From the NCBI RefSeq assembly GCF_033807715.1, contig NC_084599.1:12897125-12961124 (forward strand): 64,000 nt of DNA, in the 5' to 3' direction. The position numbers were made by a program, and so were the translations under genes. The DNA is from Cololabis saira (taxonomy: Eukaryota > Chordata > Actinopteri > Beloniformes > Belonidae). The notes beneath the pieces were generated by a model. That model was not told the origin of the DNA. It made no database searches and saw nothing but the letters and a program-made list of their open reading frames with translations. This document shows positions 11,111-19,569 of this stretch, one piece after another; position 1 is the stretch's first letter, and every line of letters begins with the position of its first letter.

Positions 11111-11660
11111 GTGCGGCCTATTCCTTTTTTATTGAAGACAAATGAATCAGATGAAAGTTCTGAATTTGATATCAGACAACGAGATGTCATCTGGCAGCTG
11201 TTTGACGGGGGCTACCGAAATGAAGCCCACAGAAATCTAAATGCAAATGAAGGAGAGATAGAAGAAACCATATTTGTTGCCAAATCAACTGTTTGGTACA
11301 TTAGAAGAAAAAAAAAAAAGAAACCACTGGAGAGCTCAACTACATCAAAGGCCCTAGAAGACCAGGGAAGGCAATTAAAGTGGATGATTACAGAATCCTT
11401 TCTTTGGTGATGAAAATCCCTGTCACAACATCAATAAAGTCACTCACGAATGCTCTGGAGAAGGAAGGCATTGTTAAAATCCACAATCTTATTGAATGTA
11501 AATACAGAGAGCTTAACACAAGGTGCAAACCAATGGTAGCAGTAATGAACAGGAAAGCCTGATTAGATTTAGCCAGAAAACATGTCAGAAAGTCTCCCAT
11601 ATCCTGGAATCAGATTCTTTGGACTTGAATCAGAATGATGGGAATAGAAAATTCTATTGA
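11111..11660 (+). pseudogene. Tc1-like transposase remnant
   Basis: Pieces in different frames read in order: IRQRDVIWQLFDGGYRNEA, STVWYIRRKKKK, GPRRPGKAIKVDDYRILSLV, TSIKSLTNALEKEGI, CKYRELNTRCKPMVAVMNRK and LDLARKHVRK. This follows the Tc1 layout: helix-turn-helix, GRPR-like hook, second DNA-binding domain, then the start of the catalytic domain. Frameshifts and stops interrupt it, and the DDE catalytic part after about 11660 is missing. Upstream AGGGTGTCAAAAGTGTTTGG (11057-11076) resembles the subterminal sequence of fish Tc1 elements. A dead, 3'-truncated copy. Confidence 0.8.
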
Positions 11661-11703
11661 ATTAATCATTATATTCATCCACAGATGTCAACCCTAGTTA
11701 ACT

Positions 11704-11765
11704 TAGGCAAGGCAGGTTTATTTGTATAGCTTAAGAAGGCAATTTAAGGTGCTTTACATGATAAA
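11704..11765 (+). repeat. Short fish dispersed-repeat fragment
   Basis: GGTTTATTTGTATAGC ... AAGGTGCTTTACAT resembles a very common fish repeat end (TTTATTTGTATAGCACxTTT ... AAAGTGCTTTACA). Fragment only. Confidence 0.45.
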
Positions 11766-11832
11766 AAAATTGTGCTGAAGTACCCCATGACTTCAGCAAC
11801 CACACCCTAGTGGGGGTTGGCGATATGGCCTT

Positions 11833-12075
11833 TCTGTGTGGAGTTTGCATGTTCTCCCTGTGTTCCCTTGGGTAGCTAATGTGAGCTACCTTCACAAAAA
11901 CATGCAGCAGGGCTGTACAATATGATCCTTCCTTCTCCCTGTTGGGTGAAAAGAAGCGGCCTGCTCACTCCTAGTAAGTAAGGAGGAGACTTGAGCCCAG
12001 TGCAGGGCCCTCCCGGGGTTGGTAGAGGGTCGCAATGCTCAGGACTGACTTAGGTAGGAGCACTGGGTGATAAAA
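11833..12075 (+). repeat. Diverged SINE-like fragment
   Basis: GTGTGGAGTTTGCATGTTCT and CCCTGTG match the body of the SINE at 47435; the following AACATGCAGCAGGG and CCCAGTGCAGGGCCCTCCC look like a related fish SINE body. No tRNA head and no target duplication found. Confidence 0.5.
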
Positions 12076-12958
12076 ATGGGAAAAAATCAGGATACATTTT
12101 TTTTTTTAAAGAAAAGGGTGTTTAAACCTAACATTTACATTTTTGAACCTAATATGTAGCAAATAAAATAAAAAAATAAAAAATAAAAAAAAATGTTTGT
12201 TTCATCAAACGTTATTACATCTTTCTACTAAAGATAAGTTTACTTTTCATGGTGAGACTATAATATAAAAAGTAAAGTTTTTGTTGTTAAAATAGTTTTC
12301 ATTCACCCAGGCTCAGCAAGCATCAACCCAGTCAAACGTCTTGCAGTGCGGTTGACCTGTAAGTACTGCACATTAGCTGCTGAGTAAAGAGGCTACTTAC
12401 TAAAGTATTACCATTTTGAACATGGCTTCCAAACACAAATATCCCCAATACCACACCTTCATGAGGAATGCCTTTGCACATTTAAATCTTTTAATGCCCT
12501 CAAGCTGCACCTCTCGACATGCCAGGAAAGTTAATGATGATGCAGATTATGCAGAGAGAGAAATGGCAGAGTTCTTTGATTTGGAGAATAACTTGATGTA
12601 GCTGCTCTTTTTTTTTAAATGACATCTTTCCTCATTATCTCCAAAAACCATTTTCCAAAAGGTTATAGAGCAAATCAAACGAATATTTTTTGCAGTCACT
12701 CAATCAAAGATGCCAAAGTATCATTTTATAAGCCAGCTTCTGTTTTAGAGTTTCGGTTTGCAACTACCAGTCCTAAATGTGATATGGAACAAATGTATCT
12801 GCCTGCAATGAGCTGGAATAGGCTTCAGCAGAGTAACTGCAGCATAACCTTTCTCTAACTTGAACGCTTATGTTAGTGAGTGCTAGCGTTATGAACTGAA
12901 TTTATGTAGTCTTATCTTATTGCTTTTCTTTTCTTGTCTGCCTCTTGTTATTTCTTAG

Positions 12959-13118
12959 GTATTTACTGAGTTTAACAGGATAGCCAGCAAGAATCTTGAG
13001 GGAGATTTATTTCGAGGCTCTGGACCAGCATACTCCAATCTTAATCCTATTTTCCAGTTCTTAAAGAGGAACTGTGGGAAAGAAACTGATGGAAGTCATA
13101 CAGCACACGTGCTTGATG
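12959..13118 (+). CDS. Candidate internal coding exon, gene not recognised
   Basis: A long pyrimidine tract (about 12911-12955) ends in TTTCTTAG, followed by 160 bp open in phase 0 and a consensus donor G|GTGAGT at 13118/13119. The 53 codons read VFTEFNRIASKNLEGDLF, then RGSGPAYSNLNPIF, then QFLKRNCGKETDGSHTAHVLD. Composition looks like real protein and both splice signals are strong. I do not recognise the family, and no partner exon could be joined within the window. It lies about 220 bp upstream of the TTAA-type terminus at 13332, so it could be a host exon or an exon of a degraded transposon. Confidence 0.4.
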
Positions 13119-13331
13119 GTGAGTTATTGCATTACTCTTTTTGCATCTGCGTTGTTATTACTGTGGTGATACTACAGAGGCATGGCAAGAAAAACAAAGG
13201 TAGAATTCCTTCTCAAAGATTTCATCATAGGTATAAAACTAAATATAGATATTACCAGGTCAGAGTAAATGAAGATGAAACAAAGTCTTCCACTTTGTGG
13301 TCACTACTCTTTAGATTCATTTAGTGAAAAC

Positions 13332-14057
13332 TTAAAGGGGACCTATTATGGCATCTAATACCTATTTTAAACAGGCCATGAATGTCTTAAAAAGCTTTTG
13401 ATTGTTTTTGCTTAATAAATTAAAAATTCAGCCACTAAACCATGTCTTTATCTTCCCATTCTCTAACCTCATTATCTATGCGGGATTCTGAGTGGGCGGG
13501 GCTATGATAATAAGGCTCTGTGCTGATTGGCTGCCTGAATGACGCGATACACCGCTACAAAAAAATGGTGGAAGCCCTGGCTGGCGGAGTTAGTTGTGGG
13601 CGTGGTTTCACGGATCAGAGTCCAACCGATGCAAGTCGTTACGTAACAATGGGAGCAGAATCTGAACGGCTCGTAGATCCACATGACACTGGACGGCTCA
13701 TCCGGGCGGCTGTACAGACACTGCAGAATTTGGTTCCTTTTCCTTCTCTGAGTTGGCAGGCTGAGGGGAGACCACTTTATATATTAGGCCGTCAGGTCAA
13801 CCATATAAATGTCTTTAGAAAGAGAATCTCGCTCCCACGTCTGGGGTCTACATTCTTTTCACTTTAAAAAAAAAAGCACTATTTATGTTAAGCATAGGAT
13901 AAAAAGTTGAACTCGGATTTTGAGGAAGTATTTTCACAATCGTTATTTTAATAGCGGGACTCTTTCCAGCGGCACCTGTGTAGAGGAGCTTCGGCTGCGT
14001 CACGTGATCGTGCTGGACCAATAACAGCGGCCCCTGATGTAAACACACTAAACAGAC
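13332..14057 (+). mobile_element. 5' terminal region of TTAA-target DNA transposon
   Basis: TTAA then AGGGGACCTATTATGG at 13332-13351 matches the start of abundant fish elements with TTAA targets (Kolobok or piggyBac-like). The region beyond is relatively GC-rich with CpGs (13490-13700 and 13960-14040), as in a transposon promoter. I searched by eye for the inverted partner (CCATAATAGGTCCCCT then TTAA) up to about 16 kb and did not find it, so the extent is open. Confidence 0.45.
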
Positions 14058-14183
14058 ATGCCGGAAACTATGGCTGACAACAGGAGCACGTCCAGTAGCT
14101 CTGCGGAGACTGTCGAAGAAACCGTGGAAAACTATGAAGATAGTCCTCTAAAACAGTTAAGAAACATTGTTATATGCATTTAA
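14058..14183 (+). CDS. Small 41-codon frame, serine/glutamate-rich
   Basis: ATG at 14058 gives a 41-residue product starting MPETMADNRSTSSSSAE and ending NIVICI before TAA. The acidic serine-rich start resembles first exons of fish transposon proteins. It sits between the TTAA-element promoter-like region and the cysteine-rich frame. It may be exon 1 of the same gene, spliced before its stop, but no clear donor was identified. Confidence 0.25.
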   Translation: MPETMADNRSTSSSSAETVEETVENYEDSPLKQLRNIVICI

Positions 14184-14334
14184 AATCTGTGAAAGGCAAA
14201 GCTGTGGCAGATTTCACCCGTCTCAGATGGATTACCTACACAAGGACACTTGCAGCCTGGCTACCTTTGCATGGAACTGGTGTGGGTAATGTGATTGCTA
14301 AAAAAGATAAACACTGCATAGATGTCGATTTACC

Positions 14335-15072
14335 ATGTACTCTAGGTTGTACTTCTTCACAGGAGTTGGCAACAAAACGAGGATCATTGATGTAGCTAAA
14401 GTGTCATCAGCTCTTGGCAACAGAGTGTGCTCAGCACTTATTGGAATTCATACTTTCTCTGGATGTGATTCTACTAGTGCCTTTTACGGCAAGGGTAAAA
14501 TAAATAAATTTACTCTTGCCTCTGACCAAGATGAGTACCTGACTGCCTTTGCAAATCTGGGGAGGAGGTTCAACATGGACCAGTCTACCTTTGCAGTTCT
14601 TTGCAAATATGTGTGCCACCTGTATGACCAATCAGCAACAGCAAATGTGGATGAGGCACGATACAGAGCATTTTGTATGGCATCTTCAGCCTTGCCAGAA
14701 ATGAGCATCCCGCCCACAACAGATGCTCTCTATCAACACAGCCATAGGGCAAATTACCAGGCAGCAATAACGAAGTCTTGTCTCAAAGCCCAGATGTGTG
14801 CTCCTTCACCTGCTGGTAAGGGATGGCACCTTGAGGATGGAGACTTAACAGTGACCTGGATGACCAGGAATCCTGCCCGTGATAGTGTATTGCAGGTAGT
14901 CCACTGCAGTTGCAAGAAAGACAAATATGAAACAGAAAGATGTTCCTGTAAGTCTGCAGGGTTGTCTTGTACAGATTTATGTTGGTGCCAAAACTGTGGG
15001 AATGTTTGCAAAGAAAGAGAGGAAAGAATAGCATATGATGACAGCTTTCCAAATAGTGATATTGATGACTAA
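14335..15072 (+). CDS. GCDSTS/cysteine-rich family protein, C-terminal part (245 aa)
   Basis: An intact 245-codon frame followed by AATAAA at 15121. Residues about 4-20 (RLYFFTGVGNKTRIIDV) and 39-53 (HTFSGCDSTSAFYGKG) match the hallmark block of a large, poorly characterised multicopy family in fish and invertebrates. In full-length members this block is preceded by a HEEADTRI...TxDTDV segment, missing here. The GCDxxS motif recalls the PIN/FEN-type nuclease fold (inference). Residues 191-225 form a cysteine-rich C-terminus (CSCKK, RCSCKSAGLSCTDLCWC, NVC) like a CXC/tesmin-type zinc-binding domain. An AG at 14344-14345 just inside the frame could be a 3' splice site, making this a terminal exon. 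Multicopy behaviour and the nearby TTAA terminus suggest mobile origin. Function unknown. Confidence 0.55.
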   Translation: MYSRLYFFTGVGNKTRIIDVAKVSSALGNRVCSALIGIHTFSGCDSTSAFYGKGKINKFTLASDQDEYLTAFANLGRRFNMDQSTFAVLCKYVCHLYDQSATANVDEARYRAFCMASSALPEMSIPPTTDALYQHSHRANYQAAITKSCLKAQMCAPSPAGKGWHLEDGDLTVTWMTRNPARDSVLQVVHCSCKKDKYETERCSCKSAGLSCTDLCWCQNCGNVCKEREERIAYDDSFPNSDIDD

Positions 15073-15120
15073 AATACATGTGTACAAGTCTGGAAAGCTG
15101 TCATTATGCGTTATGGTGAA

Positions 15121-15126
15121 AATAAA
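15121..15126 (+). promoter_or_regulatory. Polyadenylation signal AATAAA
   Basis: AATAAA lies 48 bp after the stop codon of the 245-aa frame, fitting use as its 3' end signal. Confidence 0.5.
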
Positions 15127-16240
15127 GTTTTACCGTGGTGCCTTTGAGTAAAATATACTGTATTTTATATTTTTATGTGTTTTATATTGCATCCATAACA
15201 ATTAAACATCTTCTGATATTGATTCATTGTCTATTGGTTATTGTAAATGACACATTACCAACATTTACTCATTGCTTTTATGTTCTTGTGATCAAATAAA
15301 GCTATAGTTCTCATACTGCCATATATAGTGATCTAATGCATGCCATGTAATGATGGTGAATTAATTGATACTGAAAGGGTAGTTACCTGATGTCATTCTG
15401 GCTGCAATCCCAGTGACCTAGCCCCTCTCATGACTATTACCTGTAGATCCCTTTCCCTGTTTAACATTGTTCCAACTGCCTGAATACATAGGTGTAGTAG
15501 ATCAAATCCATTTCAGTGACAGGGCCATGATTGTTATTAATTTAATTTCAATCAAGATATGCTGAAATAGCCCCAAATAAATATACATGTGTTATACATA
15601 ATGGTTTTATATTAACTTGTGGTTAGGTATATTACTTATCAGGGTCGTGACATTAATGGGATAGTGTTACATAGACAGGGGTGCACACAAGCCGGGACTC
15701 GAGGGCCAGTCTACTGTCCACCCCTGTGCATAGAGATGTCTATGGAGAAAGATAGATACACAATGGTAAAAACGAAATCACATTATGGGCACTTTTTATT
15801 ATTTCACTTTAGTTTATAATTCATCTTCATTGTGGCATTTTTGTGCACTTTTCGGCTCATTATATTGTATTTTTCTACATATTTGGGAAGAGAAGGTAGC
15901 ATCCATATCGGACATATTGTTTGATTGTTAGACAGTTTCCTAATTGTGCATTTTGGTACATGTACATTTCATACCTGTGCTATTGAGGTTTACCAGGTAC
16001 CAAATGATATAACAGCTTTTCTTTTATGTAGATTTCACTAAAGGTATATTTTTCTGTTTAAATTGGTTCTTGAATATGTTTTTCTGTCTTACTAGACACC
16101 AGACATAATTATTCGGTGCTCATCTCTCCTCAAACGTCTTCCCGCTGTGCTTGAAGCAGACTCCAGGGATTGTTTTGTCAAACATTATGTATCTTGTTTT
16201 TTTCAGTTGTGGCTAAACTAGTGTTATAAAACCACTAATG
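15127..16240. other. Unassigned DNA around a mini element
   Basis: Apart from the 51-bp element at 15676 nothing recognisable is seen; AT-rich sequence. Confidence 0.4.
15676..15726. mobile_element. 51-bp hAT-like micro element
   Basis: CAGGGGTGCACAC at the left and CTGTCCACCCCTG at the right are imperfect inverted repeats. Flanks TACATAGA (15668-15675) and TGCATAGA (15727-15734) are 8-bp duplications with one mismatch. The interior CGGGACTCGAGGGCCAG resembles the centre of fish CAGGGGTGGGCAA hAT MITEs such as that at 46330. Confidence 0.55.
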
Positions 16241-16243
16241 TTA

Positions 16244-16274
16244 ACCTTTTTGGTTCTAACAGGACCAAAAAGGT
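16244..16274. repeat. 11-bp inverted repeat, 9-nt loop
   Basis: ACCTTTTTGGT (16244-16254) pairs perfectly with ACCAAAAAGGT (16264-16274). No T-run or context suggests a regulator; could be remnant of a palindromic MITE. Confidence 0.6.
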
Positions 16275-16344
16275 ATTATATTCTAATGTTCTTATTTGTG
16301 TTCCTCTTCAGGATACCAAAAAAGACAAGCTCATCTCACAAGTG

Positions 16345-16533
16345 AGAGGCAGGGGTCCACCCTGGACAGGTCGCCAGTCTATTGCAGGGCCACATACAGT
16401 ATACATACTCACACCTAAGCACAATTTTGAATCATCAATTTACCACATGTTTTTACACTGTGGGAGGAAACCGGAGTACCCGGAGGAAACCCACGCAAGC
16501 ACGGGGAGAACATGCAAACTCCACACAGAAAGT
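16345..16533 (-). repeat. SINE (47435 family), 3' part, minus strand
   Basis: GGCAGGGGTCCACCCTGGAC ... TGTGGGAGGAAACCGGAGTA ... CATGCAAACTCCACACAGAA is the reverse complement of the body and tail of the fish SINE at 47435-47716. The tRNA-like head is missing, so it is 5'-truncated. Confidence 0.85.
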
Positions 16534-16711
16534 GTGGTTCATAAAATTCATGCAAATTGATCCCAGCATTCTCCTATAAGGGGAACATATTTTTTCATGG
16601 GAAGAGTTGCTGCTGGTAGTATTAGCACCTACACTCAGTGCATATCAGTGTTTTTCTGGAACATTCTGAACACAAACAACTTCGTCATCTCTGAGACGTT
16701 GAGAAGACAGA

Positions 16712-17119
16712 TCATGATGCCATGAATGCTTGTTTAGTGTGAGGGGCTGGATGATGGAGGTTATGAGGAGAAAAGATGAGATTTGGGCGTGGTGTGAGTT
16801 GGATTCCAATCGTGACAAGGTTTTTCATGTTGTGAGATAAATCCAAGAATGGGAAGTCATGGGCTGAGTGAGTAAAGAGGTGGGTGGGGTCCTCTGTTGG
16901 GGCTGACGGAGGCTCCACTTGTTATCCTGTTGGAGTCTGGGGAGACTCCAGTTGTTGTGGTGATGTATTAGTCTCTTCCTGGCTCTGCTGTTCTCCATGG
17001 TCCTTCCTTATCTCAGCAGGCAGCAGCCGTTGTCCTTCATAACGCTGTCCTACATTATCAGTTGTTGTTGATTTCCTTGCCTCCTCTTCTTTTCCGGAGG
17101 CTGCTGGTGTCTGATTCAC
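16712..17119 (-). pseudogene. Unrecognised minus-strand frame with one internal stop
   Basis: One frame runs from 17119 down to 16712 and is interrupted only by a TAA at 16924-16922. The first part is polar (NQTPAASGKEEEARKST, EEIRKDH-like stretches, QQLESPQTPTG); the second is proline/histidine-rich (VEPPSAPTEDPTHLF, NLHHPAPHTKQAF). Persistence of one frame across a single nonsense codon suggests a former coding segment, perhaps retroelement ORF1 or a host exon. I recognise no domain. Confidence 0.25.
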
Positions 17120-17419
17120 AGAATGAAAAATGTTTGAGGTGAACAGCTGTACCCCAGATTTATTAAGACAGGATCCATCTGCCCTATCCCTTTATGACCT
17201 ATACAGGAAGTCCACCTACCATCTATGTAGTATTTTAATTTGCTATACATCAATCCAATACTTTTAATTCAAACTGTATTAATCTGTTAGTAATGTATCC
17301 AGACCTAAATAATTAAACAACTAAAAAATGCAAAAAACGTTTTTTTAACTTTACAGATTGTTTTCTAAATACAGAAATCGCACAGCTCATTACCACAAAA
17401 TGTAAAAAAAGCTGATTAA

Positions 17420-18092
17420 AGGAGCTGTATGTAAGAGCAATAATAAAACGAATCATAAAATGACCCCGATATGTCAACAGACATTTAAAAATCATGTTCA
17501 TTTCAAATACTTATGTCACTGACAACAGCACTCAAGCCAGGATATTCCAGTTTAAAAAGAGGAGTTGCAGCCCTCAACTGATGTTTATGTTGTCATTTTT
17601 TGTTTTGGCCTGAAGCTCCACCCTCCACCTATCTCCCAATCACAAAGTCAGTATTGTTTCTGAAGCTCCACCCTCCACCTATCTCCCAATCACAAAGTCA
17701 GTATTGTTTCTGAAGCTCCACCCTCCACCTATCTCCCAATCACCAAGTCAGTATTGTTTCTGAAGCTCCACCCTCCACCTATCTCCCAATCACCAAGTCA
17801 GTATTGTTTCTGAAGCTCCACCCTCCACCTATCTCCCAATCACCAAGTCAGTATTGTTTCTGAAGCTCCACCCTCAACCTATCTCCCAATCACCAAGTCA
17901 GTATTGTTTCGGCATCCGGGTTGCCAGCTCGGCTCTAATTATCGCAGCCATGGCAGCCTACGTTCCTGCTGCATTCTGCAGCCTACCTGGCAACCTCTGG
18001 TCGGGGGGAGGAGGGGGAGGGTCCACGCCGCTCAACAATATTTTGAAAGTGACTGCAGTACCAGTTTTGGCCATTTCTTACAGACGGCTCCT
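17420..18092. mobile_element. TTAA-target MITE carrying a minisatellite (673 bp)
   Basis: Left end AGGAGCTGTATGTAAGA and right end (reverse complement) AGGAGCCGTCTGTAAGA are inverted repeats flanked by TTAA (17416-17419, 18093-18096). TTAA targets fit piggyBac or Kolobok superfamilies. The interior holds the six-copy 50-bp array and a GC-rich segment (17990-18025). Confidence 0.85.
17610..17910. repeat. Minisatellite, 50-bp unit, six copies
   Basis: The unit starts CTGAAGCTCCACCCTCCACC and ends AAGTCAGTATTGTTT; starts are at 17610, 17660, 17710, 17760, 17810 and 17860. Copies differ at CACAAAG/CACCAAG and once at CCTCCACC/CCTCAACC, so the array is young. Confidence 0.97.
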
Positions 18093-18099
18093 TTAATTT

Positions 18100-18535
18100 T
18101 CATTTCTATTACTGCTAGGAGGAACTGAAGGAAAAATCCTTCAGTGCCACTGATTTAAGGTATTGTACGATTGTGTCTGAGAAGTAAGAAGATATGAGTA
18201 AAGGAAGCAAACCAAACAGAGAGCAAGCAGAGGAAGCGTCCGCACTATAAGCAAGCAGGACTGCTAACGTTGTATCGGTGGAAGTTGTGTACCACACACC
18301 CAAATAATAAAATACTGTTTACTAACAAGAAAGGGGTCTAAGACTTTGAGTTTCTGACAAATGCGACAGTTTCTTTAAAATGGTTAGAATTCCTAAATAG
18401 TAAATGCCATATTTCTATAAAACATTTTAAATTAAAGCTGAAAGTCTAGTCAAATCAAGTTTTGACTGTTTGTTTATTTATTTATTTTTCCAATCCATTG
18501 TGCTGTAGTATAAAGTCTACAACAGGTCCAGAATG
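18100..18535. other. Unassigned DNA
   Basis: No gene recognised. ACAGGTCCAGAATGCGGCTG and TCAGAGTTCTT at 18522-18551 resemble the QxVQNAAxRVL block of fish LINE ORF2 and lead into the dispersed repeat. Confidence 0.35.
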
Positions 18536-18537
18536 CG

Positions 18538-19075
18538 GCTGTCAGAGTTCTTTTTCAAAGAAAGCCTGACCATGTGTTTAAAAATTGGAAAGAGGAACTG
18601 ATCTGATCAAAATTCAACAGAAGTGTTTATTGTACAGAATACATGATCTCATGGGTCTACACTGACTAGTCCTCAAGTGATAAAACACTGACTGTCCCCA
18701 GATGCAATAAAAATGACCACACATGGCTAGCATGTAAACATTTATACTATAGGTGGAGAGGGCGTGTTTAGACTTTGCCGCTCTGTGGTTGGCTGTTCCT
18801 GGAGGCTTGTCCCTTCATCCAATCCGGTGCAGCCACGTCACATTGCCAGGGCCCAATCCAGCGCCGGCCTTTCCTGAAAGAGAAGAAACTACAACCCCCA
18901 ACCTGCTATGACATGTTCTTTGTTTCCAAACATGTGGTCCACCAAGCGCAACTAGCACAAACTTATTGGCTACATTTGTGATATAAAATGAAAATGGCGG
19001 GTACACTAATGAGTGCAGAAAAAATAGGAATGATATTCAGACATGAATATAATATTTGACCTGAAATATAAAATC
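18538..19075. repeat. Dispersed repeat, copy A
   Basis: Shares an ordered series of blocks with 28972-29444: GTCAGAGTT, TATTGTACAGAAT, CTCATGGGTCTACAC, TTTAGACTTTGC, ACTACAACCCCCA, GTGGTCCACCAAGC, AACTTATTGGCTACATTTGT and AGGAATGATATTCAGACATG. Copy A has an extra CpG-rich piece near 18835-18870. Family not identified; no terminal repeats or duplications found. Confidence 0.85.
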
Positions 19076-19215
19076 TAGTCTTTAAATCAACTCATAAGGG
19101 CATGCATCATACCTCTGTTCATTGAGCCTCCCTGGCTACATGTGACTGCTTGAATAAATCACAAGTTTCAGTCACCTGTCTACTAGGTGACCTTGGGGTC
19201 TGCACCTGCCTACAT

Positions 19216-19563
19216 GAACTCAATTGATCTTCACAAGAACAGACCTGTCCCTGTCCTCACACAAGGCCACCTCACTCAAGACTGTCCTCCCACATTGTTC
19301 CTTAGTGCTGGAACAAGTTACCTGTGGCCTCAAGAGCAAAGTCGTCCGTCCCTATGTTCATGAAGGTGTTGAGAACTGTCCTCTTTCAAGTACACCCTTC
19401 TGTCATGAACTGTGCTCCCCTTATAAATTCACTTGACTATCGTCTTGGTGGCGCTTAGTTGCACTTATTTATATACTGATTTATCTACACCTGCTTTCTG
19501 ATCTACTATGTTACCGTAGGATACTGTGGATAAAAGCGCCTGCTAAATGTAATGTAATGTAAA
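19216..19563 (+). pseudogene. LINE 3' end: ORF2 C-terminus and 3' tail
   Basis: One frame reads WNKLPVASRAKSSVPMF then MKVLRTVLFQ, the usual C-terminal pattern of fish LINE ORF2 (WNxLPxxLRxxxSxxxFKxxLKTxLF). It is followed by GGATAAAAGCGCCTGCTAAA and the tail TGTAATGTAATGTAA, as at the 3' end of fish non-LTR elements. 5'-truncated copy, probably CR1/L2/Rex1-like (clade is inference). Confidence 0.65.
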
Positions 19564-19569
19564 AAGGCA

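Noticed and set aside
13332..15130. A complete Kolobok/piggyBac element spanning the TTAA end and the cysteine-rich frame
   Set aside because: The matching inverted terminus and second TTAA could not be found, so the two are reported separately.
18775..19006. Short frames inside dispersed repeat copy A as genes
   Set aside because: Not preserved in copy B, which has indels that break them.
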